A stretch of DNA of 64,000 nucleotides from Halomonas sp. M4R1S46 (GTDB lineage Bacteria > Pseudomonadota > Gammaproteobacteria > Pseudomonadales > Halomonadaceae): assembly GCF_025725685.1 (NCBI RefSeq), contig NZ_CP107008.1, positions 2,356,001 through 2,420,000 of the forward strand, given 5' to 3'. The notes beneath the pieces are model-generated. The model ran no database searches. It was not told the origin of the DNA and saw only the letters and a list, made by a program, of their open reading frames with translations. How positions within the stretch are numbered: position 1 is the first letter of the stretch; each line of letters starts with the position of its first letter. Both the position numbers and the translations under genes were made by a program. Positions 19,775 to 28,188 of this stretch are shown piece by piece.

Positions 19775-20419
19775 TTACGCTTCGCGGAACAGCCAGGGCC
19801 GCGCCTCGCGATGCTTCTGCTCGAAGTCGCGAATGGCATCCTCGTTCTGCAGGGTGATGCCGATGTCGTCGAGCCCCTCGAGCAGGCAATGCTTGCGGAA
19901 CTCATCCACCTCGAACTCGAGGATCTCGCCGGACGGCGTGATGACGCGCTGGTGCTCGAGGTCCACGTCGAGCCGGTAGCCCTCGTTGGCCTCCACCTCG
20001 GCGAACAGCCGGTCGACGACGCTCTCGGGAAGCGTGATCAGCAGGATGCCGTTCTTGAAGGCGTTATTGTAGAAGATGTCGGCGAAGCTCGGCGCGATCA
20101 CCACCCGGAAGCCGAAGTCGGCCAGCGCCCAGGGCGCATGTTCCCGCGAGCTGCCGCAGCCGAAGTTCTGGCGGGCCAGCAGCACGCTGGCGCCCTGGTA
20201 GCGTGGCTGATTCAGCACGAAGTCGGGATTGAGCGGGCGGCTGGAGACGTCCTGGCCCGGCTGGCCCTCGTCGAGGTAGCGCAGCTCGTCGAAGAGGTTG
20301 ACGCCGAAGCCGGTGCGCTGGATCGACTTCAGAAACTGCTTGGGAATGATCAGGTCGGTGTCGACGTTGGCGCGATCCAACGGCGCGACCAGGCCGTCGA
20401 GGCGTTCGAATTTCTGCAT
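19775..20419 (-). CDS. leuD: 3-isopropylmalate dehydratase small subunit
   Basis: Forms isopropylmalate isomerase with LeuC. 214 residues with the aconitase swivel-domain signature (NFGCGSSREHAPWAL). Begins three bases after the leuC stop, so it is co-translated with leuC. Confidence 0.97.
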   Translation of the reverse strand: MQKFERLDGLVAPLDRANVDTDLIIPKQFLKSIQRTGFGVNLFDELRYLDEGQPGQDVSSRPLNPDFVLNQPRYQGASVLLARQNFGCGSSREHAPWALADFGFRVVIAPSFADIFYNNAFKNGILLITLPESVVDRLFAEVEANEGYRLDVDLEHQRVITPSGEILEFEVDEFRKHCLLEGLDDIGITLQNEDAIRDFEQKHREARPWLFREA

Positions 20420-20422
20420 GGC

Positions 20423-21880
20423 TCAGGCCTCCTGCTGCTGGGTGGCGTCGTTGGCGGCGTCGCCGAAGTCGCGAACGTCGACGAAGTGGCCGGCGATGGC
20501 GGCGGCGGCGGCCATCGCCGGGCTGACCAGGTGGGTGCGCCCGCCGTAGCCCTGGCGCCCCTCGAAGTTGCGGTTGGAGGTCGAGGCGCAGTGCTCCCCG
20601 GCACCCAGCTTGTCGGCATTCATGGCCAGGCACATGGAACATCCCGGCTCGCGCCACTCGAAGCCGGCCTCGAGGAAGATCTTGTCGAGGCCTTCCTCCT
20701 CGGCCTGGCGCTTCACCAGGCCGGAGCCCGGCACCACCATGGCCAGCTTGATGGAATCGGCCACCTTCTTGCCGCGGGCCACCTTGGCCGCCTCGCGGAG
20801 ATCCTCGATGCGCGAGTTGGTGCAGGAGCCGATGAACACCTTGTCGAGGCGGATGTCGGTGATCTTCTGGCGGGGGGCGAGCCCCATGTACTCCAGTGCC
20901 CGGCTGATGCCCGTGCGCGCGGTGTCGTCCGCGGCCTCGGCCGGGTCCGGCACCTCGCCACCGATGCCGGCGACCATCTCGGGACTGGTGCCCCAGGAGA
21001 CCTGCGGCTCGATCTCGCTGGCCTCGAGAGTCACCACCTTGTCGAAGGCGGCGTCGGCGTCGGAGACCAGCTCGCGCCAGTCGGCCACCGCGGCATCCCA
21101 CTGCTCGCCGGCGGGGGCGTAGTGACGGCCCTCGAGGTAATCGATGGTGGTGTCGTCGACGGCGATCAGGCCGACCCGGGCCCCGGCCTCGATGGCCATG
21201 TTGCAGACCGTCATGCGACCTTCCATGGACAGCTCGCGGATGGCACTGCCGGCGAACTCGATGGCATAGCCGGTGCCGCCGGCGGTACCGATCCGGCCGA
21301 TGATGGCCAGCACGATGTCCTTGGCGGTGACGCCGGCGCCGAGGGTCCCCTCCACACGCACCTGCATGTTCTTCATCTTCTGTGCCAGCAGGCACTGGGT
21401 GGCCAGCACGTGCTCGACCTCGGAGGTGCCGATGCCGTGGGCCAGGGCCGCGAAGGCACCATGGGTGGCGGTGTGGGAGTCGCCGCAGACCACGGTCATG
21501 CCCGGCAGGGTCGCGCCCTGCTCCGGGCCCACCACGTGGACGATGCCCTGACGGGGATCGTTGATGCGGTATTCCTCGATGCCGAACTCGTTGCAGTTGT
21601 CGTCGAGCGTCTGCACCTGGATCAGCGACACCGGATCCTTGATCCCGGCATTGCCCTCGGCACGTTCCTTGAGGGTGGTCGGCACGTTGTGGTCCGGGGT
21701 CGCCAGGTTGGCATCGAGGCGCCATGGCTTGCGCCCCGCCAGGCGCAGGCCCTCGAAGGCCTGGGGCGAGGTCACCTCGTGGAGCAGTTGGCGATCGATA
21801 TAGATCAGTGCGGTGCCGTCGTCGCGCTCCTTCACCAGGTGCTGCGACCACAACTTGTCGTAGAGTGTCTGGCCTGCCAT
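20423..21880 (-). CDS. leuC: 3-isopropylmalate dehydratase large subunit
   Basis: Iron-sulfur aconitase-family subunit that isomerises 2- and 3-isopropylmalate. 485 residues, slightly longer than the usual 466-475. The [4Fe-4S] cysteines are in IGSCTNSRIEDL and EPGCSMCLAMN. It starts MAGQTLYDKLW with a CGGGAGAACGAG ribosome-site region just upstream. It is divergent from a LysR-type regulator gene, the arrangement found in Pseudomonas, which suggests that this regulator acts on leuCDB. Confidence 0.96.
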   Translation of the reverse strand: MAGQTLYDKLWSQHLVKERDDGTALIYIDRQLLHEVTSPQAFEGLRLAGRKPWRLDANLATPDHNVPTTLKERAEGNAGIKDPVSLIQVQTLDDNCNEFGIEEYRINDPRQGIVHVVGPEQGATLPGMTVVCGDSHTATHGAFAALAHGIGTSEVEHVLATQCLLAQKMKNMQVRVEGTLGAGVTAKDIVLAIIGRIGTAGGTGYAIEFAGSAIRELSMEGRMTVCNMAIEAGARVGLIAVDDTTIDYLEGRHYAPAGEQWDAAVADWRELVSDADAAFDKVVTLEASEIEPQVSWGTSPEMVAGIGGEVPDPAEAADDTARTGISRALEYMGLAPRQKITDIRLDKVFIGSCTNSRIEDLREAAKVARGKKVADSIKLAMVVPGSGLVKRQAEEEGLDKIFLEAGFEWREPGCSMCLAMNADKLGAGEHCASTSNRNFEGRQGYGGRTHLVSPAMAAAAAIAGHFVDVRDFGDAANDATQQQEA

Positions 21881-21979
21881 CTCGTTCTCCCGGGCCCTTG
21901 GGCCCTTTTATGCTCATGCTTAATCCGGTCGACCTTGGAATGCCGCTCGAACCCCTGAGTTCACCGGTATCGTGGCTTT

Positions 21980-22162
21980 CCCGGCGGCAGGCCTACGAGG
22001 AGGCGCTGTGAACCCATCCCTGGGCGCTACCGACGCCCTGCGGCGCTCTCGCGTCCCGCTCCGCTTGCAGGTCCGGTGCTGGCCATCCATGGCCAGCCCG
22101 TTCGGAGCCGTGCTCCTCACCCCTGGCGTAGGACCTCCTCTTCGACCTGCCCCCGGCGCCAC
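21980..22162 (-). repeat. Dispersed intergenic repeat, copy C (inverted, with internal insert)
   Basis: Inverse-orientation match to copy B. The two halves (about 21980-22038 and 22122-22162) are separated by about 85 extra bases absent from copies A and B. It sits in the leuC-lysR divergent promoter region. Confidence 0.8.
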
Positions 22163-22190
22163 TCGGGCGAGTCGCCTTCCGCAGTCATTT

Positions 22191-22217
22191 TGGCCCTTGG
22201 CCCTTGGCCCTTGGCCC
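22191..22217. repeat. 7-bp tandem repeat in leuC-lysR intergenic region
   Basis: Nearly four tandem copies of TTGGCCC (22191-22217) between the repeat element and the LysR start. Copy-number change would alter spacing in the divergent promoter region. No promoter element can be assigned with certainty. Confidence 0.7.
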
Positions 22218-22325
22218 TCGGCGCTTTTCCCGCAGTGTCACGCGACGAGCACATAAAAGCAATTCATGTTATTTATTCAATGGATTCCTTTCGGGAATAC
22301 TTGTCGAGCCCCAAGAGGACACGCC

Positions 22326-23222
22326 ATGGACACCCAGAGCCTGCAGGCCTTTCTCGCCGTGGCCGACACCGGCAGCTTCTCCCGTGCCGCGGAGCAGCTG
22401 CACCTTACCCAGCCCGCGGTGAGCAAGCGCATCGCCGTGCTGGAAGGCCAGATCGACGCCCGGTTGTTCGACCGCATCGGCCGGAAGGTGGCGCTCACCG
22501 AGGCCGGCCGGCTGCTGCTGCCCCGGGCGCGGCAGATCCTGGTGATGGTGGACGACAGCCGGCGGGCGCTGGGCAACCTGGAGGGCCATGTGGCCGGCAG
22601 CCTGACGCTGGCCACCAGCCATCACATCGGCCTGCACCGCCTGCCGCCGCTGCTCAAGGCCTATACCGGCCAGCATCCGGAGGTCCGGCTGGACCTGCAT
22701 TTCCTGGATTCCGAACAGGCCTATCAGGGCGTGCTGGACGGCGAGCTGGAGATCGCCGTGGTGACCCTGGCCCCGCACCCGGACGCCCAGCTCGAGGTGG
22801 TGCCGGTGTGGATCGACCGGCTGTGCTTCGTCTGCGCCCCGGACCATCCCCTGGCCGGCAGGGGGCGGCTGGCGCTCCACGAGCTGTGCGACTTCGACGC
22901 CGTGCTCCCCGGTCCCATGACCTTCACCCGCGGCCTGATCGAGGGTCGCTTCGCCGCCGCCGGCCTCACCCTGCCCGTGGCGCTCTCCACCAACTACCTG
23001 GAGACGCTGAAGATGATGACCGCCATCGGCCTCGGCTGGAGCCTGCTGCCGGAGGGTCTGGTGGCCGGGGAGCTGCATGTCCTCGCGGTGGATCATCCCC
23101 CCATCCAGCGCCCCCTGGGCTACCTGGTGCATCGCAGCCGCACCCTGTCCAACGCCGCCCGGGCCATGCTGAGCCTGCTCGACCAAGCCAGGGAGGACGC
23201 GGCCAGAGACGGGGAGCATTGA
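22326..23222 (+). CDS. LysR-family transcriptional regulator (leucine locus)
   Basis: 298 residues from the ATG at 22326, chosen because MDTQSLQAFLAVADTGSFS is the canonical LysR start and AAGAGGA lies just upstream; an upstream frame from 22266 has no such match. The winged-helix HTH covers residues 1-60 (SRAAEQLHLTQPAVSKRIAVLE), followed by a periplasmic-binding-protein-like effector domain from about 90. It is divergent from leuC, so it probably controls leuCDB. It could also influence the downstream Rieske cluster 188 bases away on the same strand. Confidence 0.9.
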   Translation: MDTQSLQAFLAVADTGSFSRAAEQLHLTQPAVSKRIAVLEGQIDARLFDRIGRKVALTEAGRLLLPRARQILVMVDDSRRALGNLEGHVAGSLTLATSHHIGLHRLPPLLKAYTGQHPEVRLDLHFLDSEQAYQGVLDGELEIAVVTLAPHPDAQLEVVPVWIDRLCFVCAPDHPLAGRGRLALHELCDFDAVLPGPMTFTRGLIEGRFAAAGLTLPVALSTNYLETLKMMTAIGLGWSLLPEGLVAGELHVLAVDHPPIQRPLGYLVHRSRTLSNAARAMLSLLDQAREDAARDGEH

Positions 23223-23295
23223 TGCCGCTTAACATCAAAAATTACTACCCGACACCATCCCGAATTATCACTATATATGATTTTTAGCGGCGCCA

Positions 23296-23339
23296 TTACG
23301 ACGCTTTATATCAATTTCCCGCCCAAGAGCGTGTCGTAA
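23296..23339. promoter_or_regulatory. Possible operator upstream of the Rieske operon
   Basis: Inverted repeat TTACGACGCT (23296-23305) and AGCGTGTCGTAA (23328-23339), 22 bases apart, in the AT-rich leader before the Rieske gene. The position suits a regulator site. Which regulator uses it (the downstream AraC protein or the LysR protein) is a guess. Confidence 0.35.
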
Positions 23340-23410
23340 AACCTCATGCCGCGCCGCTACCGCCAGCCTAGCCTTGTGCCCATTACATCCCCTGATGCAC
23401 GAGGTGAACC

Positions 23411-24568
23411 ATGTCACAGACGCCCCAGGCCTGGGCCGCCCAGCGTCCCGAAAACGCCCTGACCCTGCCCTCCCGCTACTTCTATGACCCGGCGCTGTTC
23501 GAGACCGAGCGCGAACGCATCTTCATGGGCGCCTGGCATTTCGGCTGCCACGTCAACGAGCTCGACCGGCCCGGCGCCTTCGTGGTCCGCGAGATCTTCG
23601 ACCAGAGCGTGATCCTGATGCGCGACCGGGAAGGCGAGCTGCATGCCTTCCACAACGTCTGCCAGCATCGCGGCAACCGCCTGCTGAACGAGACTCGCGG
23701 CGTGCAGAAGGGCGTCATCCGCTGCGCCTATCACTCCTGGTGCTACGGCGCCGACGGCCGTCTCAAGGCGGCGCCGCGCAGCGACCGCATCGAGGCCTTC
23801 GACGTCGACGACTACCGGATCCCGCCGGTGCGCCTGCAGGTCTTCGCCGGCAGCGTCTACTTCAACTTCGATCCCGACGCCGCGGACATGCATGACCTCT
23901 TCCCCGGCGCCGAGGCGGCCATCCGCGACGCCATTCCCAACCTCGACGAACTGCGCCTGATCCAGGAGGACGACGTCATCGTTCCGGCCAACTGGAAGGT
24001 GATCATGGACAACTCCATCGAGGGCTACCACTTCCAGCTCTCGGGCCCCCATCATGTCGACCTGGCCTCCTTGATCGACTTCTCCGGCTACAAGCTGCGC
24101 CACCACGACAACTGGTGGACCTATGGCGCCCCACCCAACCGCCAGGCCACCGAGGCCTATGGCGCGTCCATCGGCCGCCCGGTGGAGGACGGCGACGGCT
24201 TCTTCAACATCGGCCTCTGGCCGCACAACACCTTCTACCAGTTTCCGTTCTCCCAGTGCATGGGCACCTTCATGATCATCCCCCTGGATGCCGAACGCAG
24301 CATCCTGCGCTTCGGCTACTACAGCGCCCATGCTCCCGAGGCCCTGCCCGAGGTGACCCGGGCGAGCATCCGCTGGATGAACGAGGACCTGGGGCCGGAG
24401 GACATCGAGCTCAACGTCACCACGCAGAAGGGCCTGCGCTCGCTGGGCTACGACCAGGGCCGCTACATGATCGACGCCAAGCGCAGCAACGAGAGCGAGC
24501 ACCTGGTGCTGAACTTCCATCGCCTGGTGCACCGGGCCCTGCATGGCGAGGACGGAGCCGAGGCATGA
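23411..24568 (+). CDS. Rieske oxygenase alpha subunit, quaternary-amine type
   Basis: 385 residues. The Rieske [2Fe-2S] domain has Cys84-x-His86 and Cys105-x2-His108. The catalytic domain has a mononuclear-iron motif with His207 and His214/215 (DNSIEGYHFQ...GPHH). Glu204 occupies the bridging position that is Asp in most aromatic dioxygenases; Glu is known in carnitine monooxygenase CntA. Together with the GMC dehydrogenase, a betaine-type binding protein and a CdhR-type regulator, this points to a betaine or other quaternary-ammonium substrate rather than an aromatic. The electron donor should be the 2Fe-2S reductase at 28189-29139. No beta subunit is present. The start has GAGGTGAACC upstream. 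Confidence 0.85.
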   Translation: MSQTPQAWAAQRPENALTLPSRYFYDPALFETERERIFMGAWHFGCHVNELDRPGAFVVREIFDQSVILMRDREGELHAFHNVCQHRGNRLLNETRGVQKGVIRCAYHSWCYGADGRLKAAPRSDRIEAFDVDDYRIPPVRLQVFAGSVYFNFDPDAADMHDLFPGAEAAIRDAIPNLDELRLIQEDDVIVPANWKVIMDNSIEGYHFQLSGPHHVDLASLIDFSGYKLRHHDNWWTYGAPPNRQATEAYGASIGRPVEDGDGFFNIGLWPHNTFYQFPFSQCMGTFMIIPLDAERSILRFGYYSAHAPEALPEVTRASIRWMNEDLGPEDIELNVTTQKGLRSLGYDQGRYMIDAKRSNESEHLVLNFHRLVHRALHGEDGAEA

Positions 24569-25332
24569 GCGCCTCTCGCCCCTTCGCCGGCAAGCGCGTG
24601 CTGGTCACCGGCGGCGCCCGGGGGATCGGCGCCGCCACCGCCCGGCGCTTCCTCGAGGAGGGCGCGACGGTGGCCGTCGGCGCCCGGCGGGCGGCCTCCA
24701 TCGACGCCTTCCGCCACGCGCTGGGCGGCGAGGCCGAGGTGGTCGCCGCCCCGGGCCCGCTGGAGGACCGCGCCTCCTGCGCCGCCGTGGTGGAGGCCGC
24801 GGCGGCCGGCCTCGGCGGGCTGGACATCCTGGTCAATGCCGCCGGCGTCTTCGAGGAGGTGCCCTTCGAGGCGGTCACCCAGGCGCACTGGGACGCCACC
24901 ATGGCGGTCAACGTGGCCGGCACCTTCTTCACCCTCCAGGCCGCCCTGCCCCACCTGGAGGCGGCCTCCGGCAACGCCGTGAACCTCGGCTCCGACGCCG
25001 GCCTGATCGGCTTCCCGCCGAGCAGCGTCTACTCCGGGGCCAAGGCGGCGGTGGTCAACCTGACCCGGGCGCTGGCCCTGGAGCTCGCCGGGCGCATCCG
25101 CGTCAACTGCGTCTGCCCGGGCAACGTCGCCACCGAGATGATCGACGCCGCCGCCGAGGCCAGCGGCGACCGCGAGGCCTACCTGGCCGCCGCCCGGGCC
25201 CGCGCGCCCCTGCAACGCATGGCCCGGCCCGAGGAGGTCGCCGACGCCGTGCTCTACCTGGCCTCGCCCCGGGCCGGCTTCACCCATGGCGCCATCCTCT
25301 CGGTGGATGGCGGCGGGGTCTGTGGCTTCTGA
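24565..25332 (+). CDS. Short-chain dehydrogenase/reductase
   Basis: 255 residues from the ATG at 24565, which overlaps the stop of the Rieske gene (ATGA), so it is coupled to it. The classical SDR features are the cofactor loop TGGARGIG (about 16-23), NNAG-like NAAG in ILVNAAGVF, the catalytic Tyr-x3-Lys in SVYSGAKAA and the PG motif CVCPGNVATEM. It probably oxidises or reduces a hydroxy/keto intermediate made by the oxygenase step. Confidence 0.9.
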   Translation: MSASRPFAGKRVLVTGGARGIGAATARRFLEEGATVAVGARRAASIDAFRHALGGEAEVVAAPGPLEDRASCAAVVEAAAAGLGGLDILVNAAGVFEEVPFEAVTQAHWDATMAVNVAGTFFTLQAALPHLEAASGNAVNLGSDAGLIGFPPSSVYSGAKAAVVNLTRALALELAGRIRVNCVCPGNVATEMIDAAAEASGDREAYLAAARARAPLQRMARPEEVADAVLYLASPRAGFTHGAILSVDGGGVCGF

Positions 25333-25367
25333 GCCGCAGTTAGACAACAACACGAGGAGATTTCCCC

Positions 25368-26306
25368 ATGACGAAGCATCCCCACGCCCTGCGTACCGGC
25401 CTGCTGGCTACCGCCCTGGTCGCTTCCCTGCCCGGCCTGGCCCAGGCCGCCGAGGTGAACTTCGCCACCCCGCCCTGGCCCGGCGCCACGGTCAAGACCG
25501 AGGTGGCCAGCCAACTGCTGGAGCGCCTCGGCTACGAGACCAGCGTCAAGGAGGCCAGCACCGCCATCATCCTGGAGGGCCTGGTCGGCGGCGACATCGA
25601 CGTCGACATGGCGCTGTGGCGTCCCTCCCAGAGCGGCATGCTCGACCCGCGCCTGGAGACCGGCGAACTGGTCGAGGTGGCGCAGAACATCCAGGGCGCG
25701 CGCTTCAAGCTCGCCGTCCCCGGCCACGTCTGGGAGGCCGGCGTGCGCTCCATGGCCGACCTGGCCGAGCATGCCGAGCGCTTCGACCACAGCCTCTACG
25801 GCATCGAGCCCGGCAACGTCGGCAACGAGATCATGCAGGACGCCATCGACGCGGACACCTACGGGCTGGGCGACTGGAAGGTCGTGGCCTCCAGCGTCAC
25901 CGGCATGCTCTCCCAGCTCGAGGCCAACATGGGCGGCGATCGCTGGACCGCCTTCCTGGGCTGGGAGCCCCACTGGATGAACGTCGTCTACGACGTGCAC
26001 TACCTGGAGGACCCCGAAGGCCTGTGGGGCGGCGCCAGTACCGTCTCCACCGTGGCCAACGCCGACTTCCTCGAGCGCGAGCCCAACGTCGCCGCCTTCC
26101 TCGAACGGATGGTCGTCCCCATCGAGGTGCAGAACGCCTGGGTCCACGAGTTCAGCCGCGAGGAACGCCCCCTGGAAGCGGTGGCCGGCGACTGGCTCGA
26201 CGCCAACCCCGAACTGGTCGGCGAGTGGCTCGAGGGCGTGACCAGCGCCGACGGCGCCACGCCGGCCCTGGAGGCCTATCTGGACGCCTACCTGGCCGAC
26301 CGCTAA
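25368..26306 (+). CDS. Glycine betaine/choline-type ABC substrate-binding protein
   Basis: 312 residues with a Sec signal peptide (about 1-27, LPGLAQA-AEVNF) and an OpuAC/ChoX-type binding fold (FATPPWPGATVKTEVA, WEPHWMN). The aromatic residues (Trp in PPWPG, WRP, GWEPHW) are of the kind that form the cation-pi box for quaternary ammonium groups. No ABC ATPase or permease gene follows, so it must pair with a transporter encoded elsewhere or act as a solute sensor. Confidence 0.88.
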   Translation: MTKHPHALRTGLLATALVASLPGLAQAAEVNFATPPWPGATVKTEVASQLLERLGYETSVKEASTAIILEGLVGGDIDVDMALWRPSQSGMLDPRLETGELVEVAQNIQGARFKLAVPGHVWEAGVRSMADLAEHAERFDHSLYGIEPGNVGNEIMQDAIDADTYGLGDWKVVASSVTGMLSQLEANMGGDRWTAFLGWEPHWMNVVYDVHYLEDPEGLWGGASTVSTVANADFLEREPNVAAFLERMVVPIEVQNAWVHEFSREERPLEAVAGDWLDANPELVGEWLEGVTSADGATPALEAYLDAYLADR

Positions 26307-26445
26307 GGAAAGGCTGATTTATTGCTGCGCTCGATATCCTGGCCGCCGGCGGTACTCACAATCCTCATTGAGCAATCTGTCAACTCCGGTTGCTCCGTTC
26401 CGGCGGCCAGCCTCTCATCGCTCACGACATAAATCAGCGCTTTCC
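26307..26445. repeat. 139-bp imperfect inverted-repeat element (MITE-like)
   Basis: Starts at the first base after the binding-protein stop codon. The left arm 26307-26352 and right arm 26400-26445 are imperfect mirror copies (both ends GGAAAG then GCTGATTTAT; inner ends GGCCGCCGG), around a core of about 47 bases. The shape resembles a non-autonomous transposable element with long terminal inverted repeats. It could also serve as an operon-internal RNA hairpin between the binding protein and the GMC gene. Confidence 0.7.
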
Positions 26446-26513
26446 CACGCCCCCAACCCCAACTCCCCGCGATGCCGGGTGCCGGACGCGCCCGCCTCAC
26501 TTCTGGAGTCACG

Positions 26514-28178
26514 ATGAACCTTACCCCTGACTACGACTACATCATCGTCGGCGCCGGCTCGGCGGGCTGCGTGCTCGCCGACCGCCTGACCGCCGACGGC
26601 CGGCATCGGGTCCTGCTGCTGGAGGCCGGCCCCCAGGACCGCTCCTGGACCATCCACATGCCGGCGGCCATGGGGGCGGCCATCGACGGCCCCCGCTTCA
26701 ACTGGCACTACTGGTCGGGACCCGAGCCCCACCTGGACGGGCGGCGCATCGCCACGCCCCGGGGCAAGACCCTGGGCGGCTCCTCCTCGATCAACGGCAT
26801 GGTCTACATCCGCGGCCACGCCCGGGACTACGATGCCTGGGCCGAGGCCGGCTGCGACGGCTGGGACTACGCCCAGGTGCTGCCCTACTTCAAGCGCGCG
26901 GAATCCCATGCGCTGGGCGGCGACGACTACCACGGCGACGGCGGCCCGCTGCGGGTCAGCCCGGGGAATCCGTCCGACCCGCTGGCCCGGGCCTTCCTGG
27001 AAGCCGGGGAGCAGGCCGGCTACGGGAGAAGCGCCGACGTCAACGGTTACCGCCAGGAAGGCTTCGGCCGGGTCGACCGCACCACCCACCAGGGCCGGCG
27101 CTGGAGCACCGCCCGGGGCTACCTGGCCCGGGCCCGGACGCGCCCCAACCTGACCGTGATCACCGGCGCCCTGGCCGAGAAGGTGATCCTCGAGGGCAGC
27201 CGCGCCCGGGGCGTGGCCTATCGCCGCGGTACGGACCGGATCGAAGCCCGCGCCACCCGGGAAGTGATCCTCGCCGGCGGCGCCATCAACAGCCCCCAGT
27301 TGCTGATGCTCTCCGGCATCGGCCCCCAGGACGAGCTGGAGCGCTGGGGGATCGCCGAGGCCCACCGCCTGGAGAGCGTCGGCCGGCGACTCAGCGACCA
27401 TCCCGACACCGTGGTCGCCTACCGCTGCCCCAGGCCGGTGTCCCACGCGCCCTGGACCCGGGCGCCGCGCAAGTGGTGGCTGGGCATGCGCTGGTTCGCG
27501 GATCGCGGCGGGCTGGCCGGCACCAACCTCTTCGACGCCGGCGCCTTCATCCGCTCCCGGGCGGGGGTCGAGCACCCCGACCTGCAGCTGACCTTCATGT
27601 CCCTGGCCGTCGAGCCCGGCACCGTCGACTCCCTCAAGGAACACGCCTTCCAGGTGCACATCGACCTGATGCGTCCCACCAGCCTGGGCCGGGTGCGCCT
27701 GGCGGATACCGACCCGTCGAAGGCGCCGGAGATCGTCTTCAACTACCTGGCCACCGAGCGCGACCGGGCCGACATGCGTGCCGCGGTGCGCCTGGTCCGC
27801 GAGCTCATCGAGCAGCCGGCTTTCGACGGCCTGCGCGGCGAGGAGATCACCCCCGGCGCCGATTGCCAGAACGACGAGGCCCTGGATGCCTGGGCCCGGG
27901 CCACCACCGAGACCGGCTACCACGCCGCCGGCACCTGCAAGATGGGCCCGGCGACCGATCCCGAGGCGGTGGTCGACCCCGAACTGCGGGTCCACGGGCT
28001 CGAGGGCCTGCGCGTGGTGGATGCCTCCATCATGCCGACCATCGTCAGCGGCAACACCAATGCCCCGACCGTCATGATCGCCGAGAAGGCCAGCGACCTG
28101 ATCCTCGGCCACCCCGCCCCGGCGCCCAGCGAGGCCCCGGTGTGGATCCATCCCGACTGGCAGAACCAGCAACGCTGA
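26514..28178 (+). CDS. GMC-family FAD oxidoreductase (choline-dehydrogenase-like)
   Basis: 554 residues. The ATG at 26514 has GGAG seven bases upstream and is followed by the FAD-binding motif YIIVGAGSAGCVLADRL (about 9-25). The GMC signatures GKTLGGSSSINGMVYIRG and the C-terminal catalytic His in TGYHAAGTCKMG plus NTNAPTVMI are present. It should oxidise a primary alcohol to an aldehyde; relatives include BetA choline dehydrogenase. The aldehyde would suit the PuuC-like dehydrogenase downstream. Confidence 0.9.
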   Translation: MNLTPDYDYIIVGAGSAGCVLADRLTADGRHRVLLLEAGPQDRSWTIHMPAAMGAAIDGPRFNWHYWSGPEPHLDGRRIATPRGKTLGGSSSINGMVYIRGHARDYDAWAEAGCDGWDYAQVLPYFKRAESHALGGDDYHGDGGPLRVSPGNPSDPLARAFLEAGEQAGYGRSADVNGYRQEGFGRVDRTTHQGRRWSTARGYLARARTRPNLTVITGALAEKVILEGSRARGVAYRRGTDRIEARATREVILAGGAINSPQLLMLSGIGPQDELERWGIAEAHRLESVGRRLSDHPDTVVAYRCPRPVSHAPWTRAPRKWWLGMRWFADRGGLAGTNLFDAGAFIRSRAGVEHPDLQLTFMSLAVEPGTVDSLKEHAFQVHIDLMRPTSLGRVRLADTDPSKAPEIVFNYLATERDRADMRAAVRLVRELIEQPAFDGLRGEEITPGADCQNDEALDAWARATTETGYHAAGTCKMGPATDPEAVVDPELRVHGLEGLRVVDASIMPTIVSGNTNAPTVMIAEKASDLILGHPAPAPSEAPVWIHPDWQNQQR

Positions 28179-28188
28179 GGAGGCCGCC

